Assembly (NCBI GenBank): GCA_963609805.1
Contig: CAVDLN010000039.1
Span: forward strand, 1 to 14,563
Direction: 5' to 3'
From: CAMEON01 sp963609805
Lineage (GTDB): Bacteria > Bacillota > Clostridia > Oscillospirales > CAG-272
Length of the DNA: 14,563 bases
The notes under the pieces are model-generated. The model had not been told where the DNA came from, did not search any database, and saw nothing but the letters and a program-made list of their open reading frames with translations. Positions 1-7,641 of this stretch are shown piece after piece. The translations under genes were made by a program, and so were the position numbers. Numbering within the stretch: position 1 is the stretch's first letter; each line of letters opens with the position of its first letter.

Positions 1-45
1 GAGGGATACAGAACGGACGGAGAAGGAAAGCTGCTCCGGGACTGA
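1..45 (+). CDS. possible 3' end of a rightward gene (5' partial)
   Basis: Frame 1 is open from the left edge and ends in TGA at 43-45, giving 14 residues (EGYRTDGEGKLLRD). A strong intrinsic terminator begins 20 bases later and points the same way, as expected at the end of a rightward gene. The other two forward frames stay open past this point, so the frame choice rests only on the stop-then-terminator arrangement. No function can be assigned from so short a tail. Confidence 0.3.
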   Translation, partial: EGYRTDGEGKLLRD

Positions 46-64
46 GTCTCCTATATGCACATGG

Positions 65-100
65 AAAGAGCGGATCGACTGCTGTCGACCCGCTCTTTTT
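65..100 (+). terminator. intrinsic terminator between convergent genes
   Basis: A 15-bp stem (65-79 with 84-98, one mismatch) closes a TGCT loop and begins AAAGAGCGG. On the plus strand it ends in a run of five T (96-100). It lies 15 bases past the malic enzyme stop, so it probably ends both the rightward transcript at the left edge and the leftward malic enzyme transcript. The leftward T-run is only three bases, so termination should be stronger rightward. Confidence 0.8.
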
Positions 101-115
101 GGGGGAAAACGTCGA

Positions 116-1297
116 TTATGCCCGCGCCACGCCGCTTTCCCGCGCGGCTGCCATGACGGCATCCGCCACGGCGCGCGACACGCCCCGGTCCAGGGCGGAG
201 GGAATAATGTTGGTCTCGGTCAGCGCGTCGGCGGGAATATAAGCGGCAAGCGCCTGCGAGGCGGCCGCCTTCATTTCCTCGTTGATGCGGGAGGCCCGGC
301 AGTCCAGCGCACCGCGGAAAATACCGGGGAAGGCAAGAACATTGTTGATCTGGTTCGGGTAATCCGAGCGTCCGGAGCCGACAACCCGCGCACCTGCCTC
401 CAGGGCGAGCTCCGGCATAATCTCGGGGACAGGGTTTGCCATGGGGAACACGATTGCATCGCGGGCCATGGAACGCACCATATTCTGCGTAACAACGCCG
501 GGAGCCGACACACCGATAAACACATCCGCGCCGCGCAGGCAGTCCGCCAGATTTCCCGTCAGGCGGCGGGGATTGCTCAGTGCCGCCATTTCCTCCTGTG
601 CCGGATTGTTCTCCGGTTTTCCCGCATACAGAGCGCCGTAGCGGTCAACCATGGTAAGATCCAGTACGCCCAGGCGGAGCAGGTGACGCCCGATGGAAAT
701 GCCTGCCGCACCCGCGCCGTTGATGACAACGCGCACCTGTCCGATCTCTTTGCCTACCACTCTGAGGGCATTGAGCATGGCGGCGGCAACAACGACAGCC
801 GTGCCGTGCTGGTCATCGTGGAAAACCGGGATATCGCAGACTTCCTGCAGCCGCCGCTCGATTTCGAAGCAGCGCGGCGCGGCGATATCCTCCAGATTGA
901 TGCCGCCGAAGCTCCCCGCCAGCAGGGACACCGTGCGCACGATCTCGTCCGGATCCTTGGAGCGGATACACAGCGGGAAGGCATCCACATCCGCGAATGC
1001 CTTGAACAGGGCGCATTTCCCCTCCATAACCGGCATGCCCGCCTCGGGCCCTATGTCGCCCAGACCCAGCACAGCGGTTCCGTCGGTGACAACCGCCACC
1101 AGATTGGAACGTCTTGTCAGTGAGAAGGACAGCTCGGGATTATCCCGGATGGCAAGGCAGGGAGCCGCTACGCCGGGCGTATAGGCAAGGGACAGATCCT
1201 CACGCGTCTCCAGCGGGCAGCGTGCGACAACCTCTATTTTCCCGTTCCACTCGGCATGCCTGCGCATGGCCTCCTCGTTAAGACGGCTCTTTTCCAT
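116..1297 (-). CDS. malic enzyme, NAD-type (decarboxylating)
   Basis: This cytosolic enzyme oxidatively decarboxylates malate to pyruvate and reduces NAD(P)+. At 393 residues it has the usual length of the short bacterial form. The N-terminal malic domain shows SLAYTPGVA with the catalytic-type Tyr39, then GDIGPEAGMPVMEGK with the conserved Lys94. Metal ligands are visible as LED (Glu136, Asp137) and HDDQHGT (Asp162). The NAD-binding domain has GAGAAG at 194-199 and an acidic Asp218 at the end of the second strand, which favours NAD over NADP (inference). GRSDYPNQINNVLAFPGIF at 309-327 is the family's C-terminal signature. An ATG 72 bases further upstream is in frame, but I chose 1297 because GGAGGAGG sits just before it and the homology starts there. 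The lipase gene ends 32 bases upstream with no terminator between, so the two are probably co-transcribed. Confidence 0.95.
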   Translation of the reverse strand: MEKSRLNEEAMRRHAEWNGKIEVVARCPLETREDLSLAYTPGVAAPCLAIRDNPELSFSLTRRSNLVAVVTDGTAVLGLGDIGPEAGMPVMEGKCALFKAFADVDAFPLCIRSKDPDEIVRTVSLLAGSFGGINLEDIAAPRCFEIERRLQEVCDIPVFHDDQHGTAVVVAAAMLNALRVVGKEIGQVRVVINGAGAAGISIGRHLLRLGVLDLTMVDRYGALYAGKPENNPAQEEMAALSNPRRLTGNLADCLRGADVFIGVSAPGVVTQNMVRSMARDAIVFPMANPVPEIMPELALEAGARVVGSGRSDYPNQINNVLAFPGIFRGALDCRASRINEEMKAAASQALAAYIPADALTETNIIPSALDRGVSRAVADAVMAAARESGVARA

Positions 1298-1329
1298 GGT
1301 TTGTCCTCCTCCGTTTTTTTCTTCTGTTT

Positions 1330-3597
1330 TCAGTTCTTCTTTTTCCGCAGCAGCGCGGCGACAATCCATGCGGCCGCAGCAACAGCCAGCGCGGCAAGCA
1401 CAACCAGAATAATCACCGTCTTTGACGAACCCTCTTTTTCGGAATCCGTTCCGGTCTCCGACGCGGCAGTCGCCGACGTCTCCGGGGACTGCGCCGTCTC
1501 GGTCACTGCATTGCCGGACGTTTGCTGCTCAGCCGCCGGAATCTCGAATTCGTGACTTGCCTCCCCGTCCTCAAAGACAACCGTAACCGTATGCTTCCCT
1601 GCCGGGAGGGATGCCAGCAGTGATGCGCTGATCTCAATGCTCTGCCCGTCCTCGCTGATTTGGCAGCTGTCGGACTCCTGATTGTCGATGCGGAATCCGG
1701 TAATGACGCCCGCAGCGGCCTGCAGCCGCAGTCCGTCCGAAGCCTCCGCGTCCCATGTTTCGCTGCCGGACACGGTATATTCCACGGGATCCTCCTCGTA
1801 CGGTTCGGTGTCCATGGCTCTCAGCCAGGACAGAATCACTTCATTGTTGTGGACTCTCATGAAGTTGTTTCCGATTGCCGTGGCGGCATTCTTCACCTTG
1901 TTGACGGCACCCTCGAAGCTGAGGGAATCCTCTGTCCCGAAGAGCATCTGCGCCGCCACCTCGCTGAGTGCCTCCGCGTTGTTGTCCTGAATCAGGGGAT
2001 GCTGTTCCAGCGCGTCTCCCGTGTATCCTATAGCGGTAAGCCCCGCCCGCAGCACATTGTCCATATACTTGCCGGCGATCATCCGATAAATGTTCAGCAG
2101 GCTTCCGTATGTCGCAACGCCTACCCCGTACTCCTCGGAAAGCGTATCGGAGGTTGCCTCGTCGTACATTTCCCGGTAGGTATCCGAACCGAGAACCTCA
2201 TCCGCAACCGCATTGCCCGTTGTGGCACCGTCGGCAGCCGGCGTCGGCAGCACCTCGGTTTTCCATGCATCGGACAGAGGCGTATCCGCTCCCTTACTCT
2301 CAACGTACTGCTCCGCCCAGTTGTAGAAAAACAGCATGACCGCAAGCGGTTTGATTGAGGAACAGCTTCCCGCGCCCTTGACAAAGGCCGCCACCGTCGC
2401 GTCATCCTCCCCTATCAGGAGAGACGTTGCCTCCGTAACCGCCTGTTCATAGGAAGAGGCGTACACCTCCCGTGTCGGAACCAGACTGCTCATGCTCTCG
2501 AACAGACCGAGCAGGTAATCCCGCTGCGTGATGCTTCTTTCCGTGTCCGGAACGAGGGAAATGCCGCCGTCCTCGCCGACACCCAGTGTCAGAGCCTGAA
2601 AATTATCCGGATCCTGCGCCGTTGTATAGGACTGATATACGGCGGGATTGAGCTCGGCAAGGAGTGCCAGCATTCTTTCCTTGGTTTCCGCATTGTGGAC
2701 GTCAAGTTCCGCATCCTGCCCGTAGCGTTCAAATCCCCATTGTGCGAAGGGCATCATCGGGACGGGATCGTAATCGGAGAAATAGTTGTGGATTCCGTTG
2801 TACTGCTCTCCCCGCGGGTACAGGGACGACGACACGGTCAGCGGGGTGCCGAATGTGTAGTCATAAATGTTCTCCGGCTGTACGGTCAGCCCGATATAGC
2901 CCGTGGGATCCTCAACCAGAGCCGCGCCGATCAGATTCGCAACGCCCGCTCCTCTGCTGTACCCGGCCGTCCATACCTTGACCGTCTTGCCCGCAAAGGC
3001 ATCGGCATGGTTCGCAACGTACTCCTTTGTGAACTCCAGTGCGATGTTGCGTCCCTGCCGGAATCCCTCATGCAGACCGCCCGCGCCTACGTTGAAGTTT
3101 CCGCCCCATTCCGCCTCATATCCGGCGCTCCGCGGAACGATGGCAAGCAGAACGGTATCCCCCAGATCCTTGTACGCGACCGCTACGCCGAGGGTATTCA
3201 TCTGCATCTTTTCCCGGTAGTATTGGTTCACCTCAATATCGGTAAACCCGATCTGACTCAGAAAATCCTGTACATTCCTGCTCTTTTCCGCATAATCCAC
3301 GTCCTTGCTGCTGATAGAGGACGCGGCCAGCACCATGGAAATAACGGCAAGATGCAGGTCTGTCTCATATGACGACTTCTCAAAAAAGCTGTCGGAATAC
3401 ACATAGGAATCCGTAAGATCGTGATCGTTGTCATGTGCCCAGAAATGAATCGTTCCCTTTATGTACTTGCTGCTGTTACTGCTCTCGCTGCCGCTCTCAT
3501 TCTGCGCTGCGGCCGCCGACAGGCACGCTCCCGCGGCTATTGCGACAGTCAGAACTGCCGCGCAGATTCTCCCTGCAAGTTTCTTGAATGCTCCCAT
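1330..3597 (-). CDS. secreted, membrane-anchored lipase-like alpha/beta hydrolase
   Basis: The 755-residue product starts with a signal peptide (MGAFKK, hydrophobic stretch about 10-30, likely cleaved after the Ala run). A class-3-lipase-like hydrolase domain follows: WTAGYSRGAG places the nucleophile elbow GYSRG at 212-216 (Ser214), and DYDPVPMMPF supplies a candidate acid, Asp277. A late histidine in RVHNNEVILSWL (His583) fits the third member of the triad. Residues about 605-688 look like an Ig-like beta domain. A Thr/Ser/Glu-rich linker leads to a C-terminal membrane helix (about 727-749) ending RKKKN, with no LPXTG, so anchoring is by the membrane rather than sortase. The start at 3597 has AAAGGA about 10 bases upstream; the ATG at 3636 would add 13 charged residues before the signal peptide. 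The substrate cannot be told from sequence; lipid or ester hydrolysis is inferred from the fold. Confidence 0.8.
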   Translation of the reverse strand: MGAFKKLAGRICAAVLTVAIAAGACLSAAAAQNESGSESSNSSKYIKGTIHFWAHDNDHDLTDSYVYSDSFFEKSSYETDLHLAVISMVLAASSISSKDVDYAEKSRNVQDFLSQIGFTDIEVNQYYREKMQMNTLGVAVAYKDLGDTVLLAIVPRSAGYEAEWGGNFNVGAGGLHEGFRQGRNIALEFTKEYVANHADAFAGKTVKVWTAGYSRGAGVANLIGAALVEDPTGYIGLTVQPENIYDYTFGTPLTVSSSLYPRGEQYNGIHNYFSDYDPVPMMPFAQWGFERYGQDAELDVHNAETKERMLALLAELNPAVYQSYTTAQDPDNFQALTLGVGEDGGISLVPDTERSITQRDYLLGLFESMSSLVPTREVYASSYEQAVTEATSLLIGEDDATVAAFVKGAGSCSSIKPLAVMLFFYNWAEQYVESKGADTPLSDAWKTEVLPTPAADGATTGNAVADEVLGSDTYREMYDEATSDTLSEEYGVGVATYGSLLNIYRMIAGKYMDNVLRAGLTAIGYTGDALEQHPLIQDNNAEALSEVAAQMLFGTEDSLSFEGAVNKVKNAATAIGNNFMRVHNNEVILSWLRAMDTEPYEEDPVEYTVSGSETWDAEASDGLRLQAAAGVITGFRIDNQESDSCQISEDGQSIEISASLLASLPAGKHTVTVVFEDGEASHEFEIPAAEQQTSGNAVTETAQSPETSATAASETGTDSEKEGSSKTVIILVVLAALAVAAAAWIVAALLRKKKN

Positions 3598-3622
3598 TAC
3601 ACTCTCTGTCCTTTCCCGATCG

Positions 3623-3650
3623 GAAACCGCCCGCATGCGGGGTGGTTTTT
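3623..3650 (-). promoter_or_regulatory. hairpin in the lipase 5' leader
   Basis: Read leftward, AAACC and GGTTT bracket an inner CCCG/CGGG stem with a CATG loop, just upstream of the lipase ribosome binding site. It lies within the roughly 80-base leader predicted from the promoter at 3684-3712. On the plus strand the same hairpin is followed by TTTTT, but no rightward gene precedes it. It may affect leader stability or translation, or do nothing. Confidence 0.3.
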
Positions 3651-3683
3651 CCGTGCTTTGTCAATATGTTCCCACGGCGTTAC

Positions 3684-3712
3684 ATTGTATCACATTTTGC
3701 CGGATTATTCAA
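3684..3712 (-). promoter_or_regulatory. sigma-A-type promoter for the lipase gene
   Basis: On the minus strand TTGAAT (3712-3707, 4/6 match) and TACAAT (3689-3684, 5/6 match) are separated by exactly 17 bases. TG sits one base before the -10 box, giving an extended -10. Transcription would start near 3677, about 80 bases before the lipase ATG. This lies in the 185-base gap after comEC, so the lipase and malic enzyme probably form their own transcription unit. Confidence 0.55.
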
Positions 3713-3782
3713 TACCGGAACGGTTCTTTTCATGGTGTGTTTGTGCAAGAACTTTGCCTGCCCGACATCGGTTTTCCCGTCA

Positions 3783-6287
3783 TTATTCCCATAGGGCCGC
3801 CCGCTGCACGGCTGTGCCGCTGTGCAGCGTCAGCCTGAGCCGCCCCGTCCCCATGCAGGGAGGTGCGGACGGCAGGCTGTCCGGGTCAAGAAATGCGGCT
3901 GCCGACTCGTCGGCAAAGCAGATGTAGCGTGTCCTCCCGGACAGCACGCAGGAAAAGGACTGCCTGGCCTTCGGTCCGTGTGCACCGTAAATTACCGCCT
4001 CACTGTCCGATGTCAGCCTGCCGGCCGTGTCCGCCAGCCCGGATTCGGATACGGCACTGCCGCAATACGTTACCGCTCCGTCGCGTCCCGCGATATGCAG
4101 CAGCAGGACAGGCTGTGCCGATCTCTCCAGCCGATCCGTATACAGTGTCAGCGCAACGCCTCCTCCACCGGTATCAAAAGCGGTCAGCTGTTCCCCCGGC
4201 TCAAAAAGGTATACCTCTGCATTCCACAGCTGCGCCTCCTGCACGCAGGCAAGCATCCGATAGTAGTCCTCCGCTGTGTCGGGGTGCGGGAGCCACAGTG
4301 CACGCACTGTCGCAGACGTAAAGGCGCGCCGCAGGGATCCCGCTGTCCGTGTGTGAAAATGCGTCAGCATCAGCGCGGAAATCTCCGTCGCACCCAGCGA
4401 CTCCGCCTCCTCCAGCGCGGCATTCAGCGCCGTGCGGCTCCCGTCCGTCAGGTCGCAGATAACCGCCTCCCGCCCCCGTACCAGCACCAGCGCCTCGGAG
4501 GAGGATGTCGGGCGGATATAGGATGTCAGTACTTCGTCCGCGCAGATCCGCGCGGGCAGGCACGCCAGCAGAAGCACTGCCGCCCACCCCGCCGCAGCCG
4601 GCAAAAGCGCGGCAGCCCGCACTTTGCGCGGCAGATCCAGAAACAGCCACAGCAGCAAAAGCAGCGTGACGGCCAGAATCAGCGCGCGGATTGCATCTGC
4701 CGTCCGCGGCCGGTTCAGCGAAACCACCGCACCCGACGGCTCCGCCATCCATGCCGCGGCGTCCCCCATCAGGCCGCACACGCGGCGCAGGGCCGGAAGC
4801 AGCACCGTCTCTCCGATCCACTGTCCCGAAAGCGGAATCGCAAGCAGCGACGCGGCAATCACGAACCCGCACAGCGGCGTCAGAAGCAGCGTGGCAAGCG
4901 GAGACCACAGGCTGACCGTCCCGGCGGACAGCGCGGTAATCCACAGAGAAAAAGTCATGGCGGCAAAGCCGGAGAAGAGCGCCGCGGGGACGGCGGCCGC
5001 CCGTGCGGTCACGGCAGTCACGGCCCGATAAAGCTTTCCGCGCTTTTGCGCGGTTTTGCCGTTCCTTCCCGGTTTTCCGCCCCGCAGTGCGGCGGGAACG
5101 GTCAGCAGTCCCAGTGTTGCCGAGAAGGACATCCAGAAACCCGCATCCGCAACGGCGCAGGGAGAAATACCCGGAATCAGTGCGCCCGCCAGTCCCAGCG
5201 ACGTAAGCGGATCGGCAGACGACGCGCAAAGCCGGGAAAGATACACAAACCCAAGCATCACGGCGGCGCGGGTCGCGGAAGGCGGAAATCCGAGCAGAGT
5301 CAGATAGCCGACGACGGACACCGACAGCAGAACGGCCTGTGCGCGGCGCGGCACACGCAAAAGGGACAGAAGCAGTGCCAGCATGCCGAACAGGAGCGTC
5401 AGGTGAAGTCCGCTGACGGCCAGCAGATGCGACACGCCCGCGCGGGAGAAATCCCTGCGCAGCGTCGGCGCCAGATCGCCCCGTTCGCCGAGCAGGAGGG
5501 CGGATGGCAATCCCAGCCCGTCCGCGCCGACGGCAGCCTCCAGCCGCGCCGCCAGCCGCCGCCGCAGATTCCCGATTCTTACCGAAAGCATATCGGTCTG
5601 TTCCGCCGTAACGGTGCAGTCGTTCTCGTCCCCGGACAGAAGCCCTACGGTGTATCCGTCCCCGCTGAGGGATACCGCAAGGTCCCCGGCTGCCTCCTCT
5701 GTGGTTACCGCCTGCGCACGCAGAACCACCTCGTTTCCCGGCTGAAGGTTCGCGGCATAGGTGCACAGCAGGTAGGCACGGGCGGGACGCGGGAATCCCC
5801 CGACTTTCTCCCCCTGCACCGAGCGCAGAATCAGTCCGTAGGCGGTAAGCTGACTTCCTCCGCTCAGCCGTTCGGAAACCACGGCGCGCACCTCCCATAC
5901 AGGAGCCCCCGCCGCATCGGGCAGATCCGGTTCCGATTCCCCCGTATCGTCCCTATCGTCCTCTGCCGCGGCGGATGCGGACACGTCCGCCGATCCGGGA
6001 AAGGAGGACGGCGTAATCCTGCCGGCAAAATACGCGCCGCTGTTGAGAAGCGACAGTGCGGCGCAAAGCACGGCGATCCCGGCAGTCAGGGGCCGGCGGA
6101 CGTTTTTTTGCCGGAATCTGCGAAGGAAAAGGCAGGACAGCAGCAGCGCGGCGGAAATACCCGCGCAGATCCCGCCGAGGATCAGCGTTCTGCGCCCGTC
6201 CGACCCGAAAGCAGCCCACGCCAGCCCTTCCGCCAGCATCCAGACAGCACACAGGCAAAACAGCGGGCGGTTGTGTCCGATGTTCAT
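3783..6287 (-). CDS. comEC: ComEC/Rec2 DNA-uptake channel with degenerate metallo-hydrolase domain
   Basis: ComEC forms the inner-membrane channel that carries single-stranded DNA into the cell during transformation. The 834-residue protein has the full family layout: N-terminal helices (about 8-85), an extracellular OB-like region (about 128-230), the Competence membrane domain, and a C-terminal metallo-beta-lactamase-like domain (about 580-830). Family signatures are GLPSALLLGERGDL, HLLAVSGLHLTLLFG (287-301), GFPPSATRAAVML (333-345) and DAGFWMSFSATLGLL (381-395). The C-terminal domain is worn: the metal motif HxHxDH reads HFHTRT at 643-648, and the usual DVGQGD start is replaced by IRPTSSSEA. 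An acidic low-complexity insert occupies about 94-127. The start at 6287 has AGGAGG seven bases upstream. The methyltransferase gene ends 42 bases before it, so the two are probably one operon. No other competence gene is in the window. Confidence 0.93.
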   Translation of the reverse strand: MNIGHNRPLFCLCAVWMLAEGLAWAAFGSDGRRTLILGGICAGISAALLLSCLFLRRFRQKNVRRPLTAGIAVLCAALSLLNSGAYFAGRITPSSFPGSADVSASAAAEDDRDDTGESEPDLPDAAGAPVWEVRAVVSERLSGGSQLTAYGLILRSVQGEKVGGFPRPARAYLLCTYAANLQPGNEVVLRAQAVTTEEAAGDLAVSLSGDGYTVGLLSGDENDCTVTAEQTDMLSVRIGNLRRRLAARLEAAVGADGLGLPSALLLGERGDLAPTLRRDFSRAGVSHLLAVSGLHLTLLFGMLALLLSLLRVPRRAQAVLLSVSVVGYLTLLGFPPSATRAAVMLGFVYLSRLCASSADPLTSLGLAGALIPGISPCAVADAGFWMSFSATLGLLTVPAALRGGKPGRNGKTAQKRGKLYRAVTAVTARAAAVPAALFSGFAAMTFSLWITALSAGTVSLWSPLATLLLTPLCGFVIAASLLAIPLSGQWIGETVLLPALRRVCGLMGDAAAWMAEPSGAVVSLNRPRTADAIRALILAVTLLLLLWLFLDLPRKVRAAALLPAAAGWAAVLLLACLPARICADEVLTSYIRPTSSSEALVLVRGREAVICDLTDGSRTALNAALEEAESLGATEISALMLTHFHTRTAGSLRRAFTSATVRALWLPHPDTAEDYYRMLACVQEAQLWNAEVYLFEPGEQLTAFDTGGGGVALTLYTDRLERSAQPVLLLHIAGRDGAVTYCGSAVSESGLADTAGRLTSDSEAVIYGAHGPKARQSFSCVLSGRTRYICFADESAAAFLDPDSLPSAPPCMGTGRLRLTLHSGTAVQRAALWE

Positions 6288-6329
6288 TTCCGTGCCTCCT
6301 TTCCGGGTTGTCTTTTCTCGGTGCTTTCC

Positions 6330-7490
6330 TCACCCGCGCCTCGCGGAGGGTGCTTTCCCCGTCCGCGCCGCGTCCGGCTTGAAATACTCATACAGGAAAC
6401 AGGGGATCATGCCGTTGTACAGTCGGCGGACATGGTCTGCCTGCCGTCCGTACAGCCGTTCGAATCGGGGATGGGACGTCAGAATGTACACCTGCCACGG
6501 GTACAGCGCGGGGAATGTCCTGCCGAGCTGACGGTACAGCGTCTCTATTTCTTCCCGCTCCCCCATGCGCTCACCGTAGGGCGGATTGCACAGCACGGTT
6601 CCGCGTCTGTCCAGCCGCTGAATCCGGCGGGCATCCGCCTGAAAGATGTTCAGGTGCTGCTCTACGCCCGCGCGCAGGGCGTTCTCGTATGTCGTGTCCA
6701 GTATATCCTCGTCAATATCGGAAGCATACGCCTCATAGCGGCTGTCGGTGCGCACGGCCGCCCGTGCCGCCTCCCGCGCATCCTCCCAGAGCCTGCGGGG
6801 CAGGCACGGGAACTGTTCCCCGGCGAAATTGCGTCCGAGTCCCGGCGCGCGCCCGGTGGCAATCATGGCCGCCTCGATGGCGATGGTGCCGGACCCGCAG
6901 AACGGATCCCAGAGCAGCGTATCCTCCCGCGGACGGGCTGTCATGGCAATGGCGGCGGCAAGCGTCTCCCGCAGGGGAGCGGCGCCCGCGGCGGGACGGT
7001 AGCCGCGCTTGTGCAGCGCCACGCCGCTGGTGTCCAGCATCAGCGCCGCCGTATCCTTGAATATAAAGAATTCAATCTGATACTTTACGCCGGTTTCACG
7101 GAACCAGTCCTCGCGATAACTCCGCTTCAGCCGCTCCACAACCGCCTTTTTGACAATGCTCTGGCAGTCCGGTATGGAAGTCAGTGCCGAACGGATGGAA
7201 TGCCCCTTGACCGGGAAAGCGTCCTCCCTCCCGATCCATTCCTCCCACGGAAGTGCGTTTGTGCCGTCAAACAGCTCCGTAAAGGTATGTGCCGGAAAAC
7301 AGCCCAGCCGGATAAACACCCGTTCGGCACAGCGCAGGGACAGGTTGGCACGGGCGACATCGGCCTCCTCCCCTTCGAAGGCAACGCGCCCGTCCATCGT
7401 TTCAATGCGGCGCAATCCGAGCGCGTCGATTTCCTCGCCGACCTGCTTTTCAAGGCCGAACATACAGGTGGCAACCAAGGTAAGCTTCAT
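6330..7490 (-). CDS. THUMP-domain class I SAM-dependent RNA methyltransferase (RlmL N-terminal/YpsC-like)
   Basis: The protein is predicted to methylate the N2 of a guanine in large-subunit rRNA, like the N-terminal half of E. coli RlmL and the Bacillus YpsC family; the exact site is not determinable here. Of 386 residues, about 50-155 form the THUMP RNA-binding region, followed by the linker HKRGYR (160-165). The Rossmann methyltransferase domain has DPFCGSGTIAIEAA (195-208, SAM-binding motif I), an acidic YASDID (255-260), and the catalytic NPPYGERM (302-309, the NPPY motif of base-amino methyltransferases). The start at 7490 begins the family-typical MKLTLVATCMFGLE and has GGAAGGGA just upstream; an in-frame ATG at 7532 would add 14 unsupported residues. 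It is divergent from the lipoprotein gene and heads the probable operon with comEC. Confidence 0.92.
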   Translation of the reverse strand: MKLTLVATCMFGLEKQVGEEIDALGLRRIETMDGRVAFEGEEADVARANLSLRCAERVFIRLGCFPAHTFTELFDGTNALPWEEWIGREDAFPVKGHSIRSALTSIPDCQSIVKKAVVERLKRSYREDWFRETGVKYQIEFFIFKDTAALMLDTSGVALHKRGYRPAAGAAPLRETLAAAIAMTARPREDTLLWDPFCGSGTIAIEAAMIATGRAPGLGRNFAGEQFPCLPRRLWEDAREAARAAVRTDSRYEAYASDIDEDILDTTYENALRAGVEQHLNIFQADARRIQRLDRRGTVLCNPPYGERMGEREEIETLYRQLGRTFPALYPWQVYILTSHPRFERLYGRQADHVRRLYNGMIPCFLYEYFKPDAARTGKAPSARRG

Positions 7491-7641
7491 GTGTATTCCC
7501 TTCCGGGTGACGGATCTTTCGGGTTTCGTCACACAATATTCATGAATTTTTTATGGTAAGCGTAATGCCCATTCACAGGGCTGCGGTATACTGCATTTAT
7601 CATAATATATCGCAAAGCAGCGGAAACAGCGGAGACAAAAC
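7491..7641. promoter_or_regulatory. divergent intergenic region, AT-richer than its surroundings
   Basis: This 151-base gap must hold the start signals for both the leftward methyltransferase and the rightward lipoprotein gene. On the plus strand I see TTCACA at 7572-7577 and -10-like TATACT (7587) and CATAAT (7601), but no pair with 16-18 base spacing. On the minus strand TATTAT and TATGAT occur between about 7598 and 7610, without a clear -35 box. A perfect 10-base palindrome, ATTCATGAAT, lies at 7538-7547. The lipoprotein's ribosome binding site GGAGA is at 7631-7635. Exact promoters cannot be assigned. Confidence 0.35.

Noticed and set aside
3623..3650. Hairpin plus T-run as a rightward terminator
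   Set aside because: No rightward gene lies upstream of it; both flanking genes run leftward.
3598..3682. TTGACA (3664-3659, minus strand) as the lipase -35 box
   Set aside because: It is a perfect hexamer, but the -10 position 17 bases on reads CCCGCA. The pair at 3712/3684 fits far better.
4201..5898. Minus-strand open frame of 565 codons inside comEC
   Set aside because: It is an alternate frame of comEC with Arg/Gly-rich low-complexity translation and no family signature.
3822..7559. Plus-strand open frame of 1245 codons opposite comEC and the methyltransferase
   Set aside because: It is antisense to two well-recognised genes. The product is Arg/Gln/Gly-rich with no domain pattern, and I saw no ribosome binding site. 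Long shadow frames are expected in GC-rich DNA.
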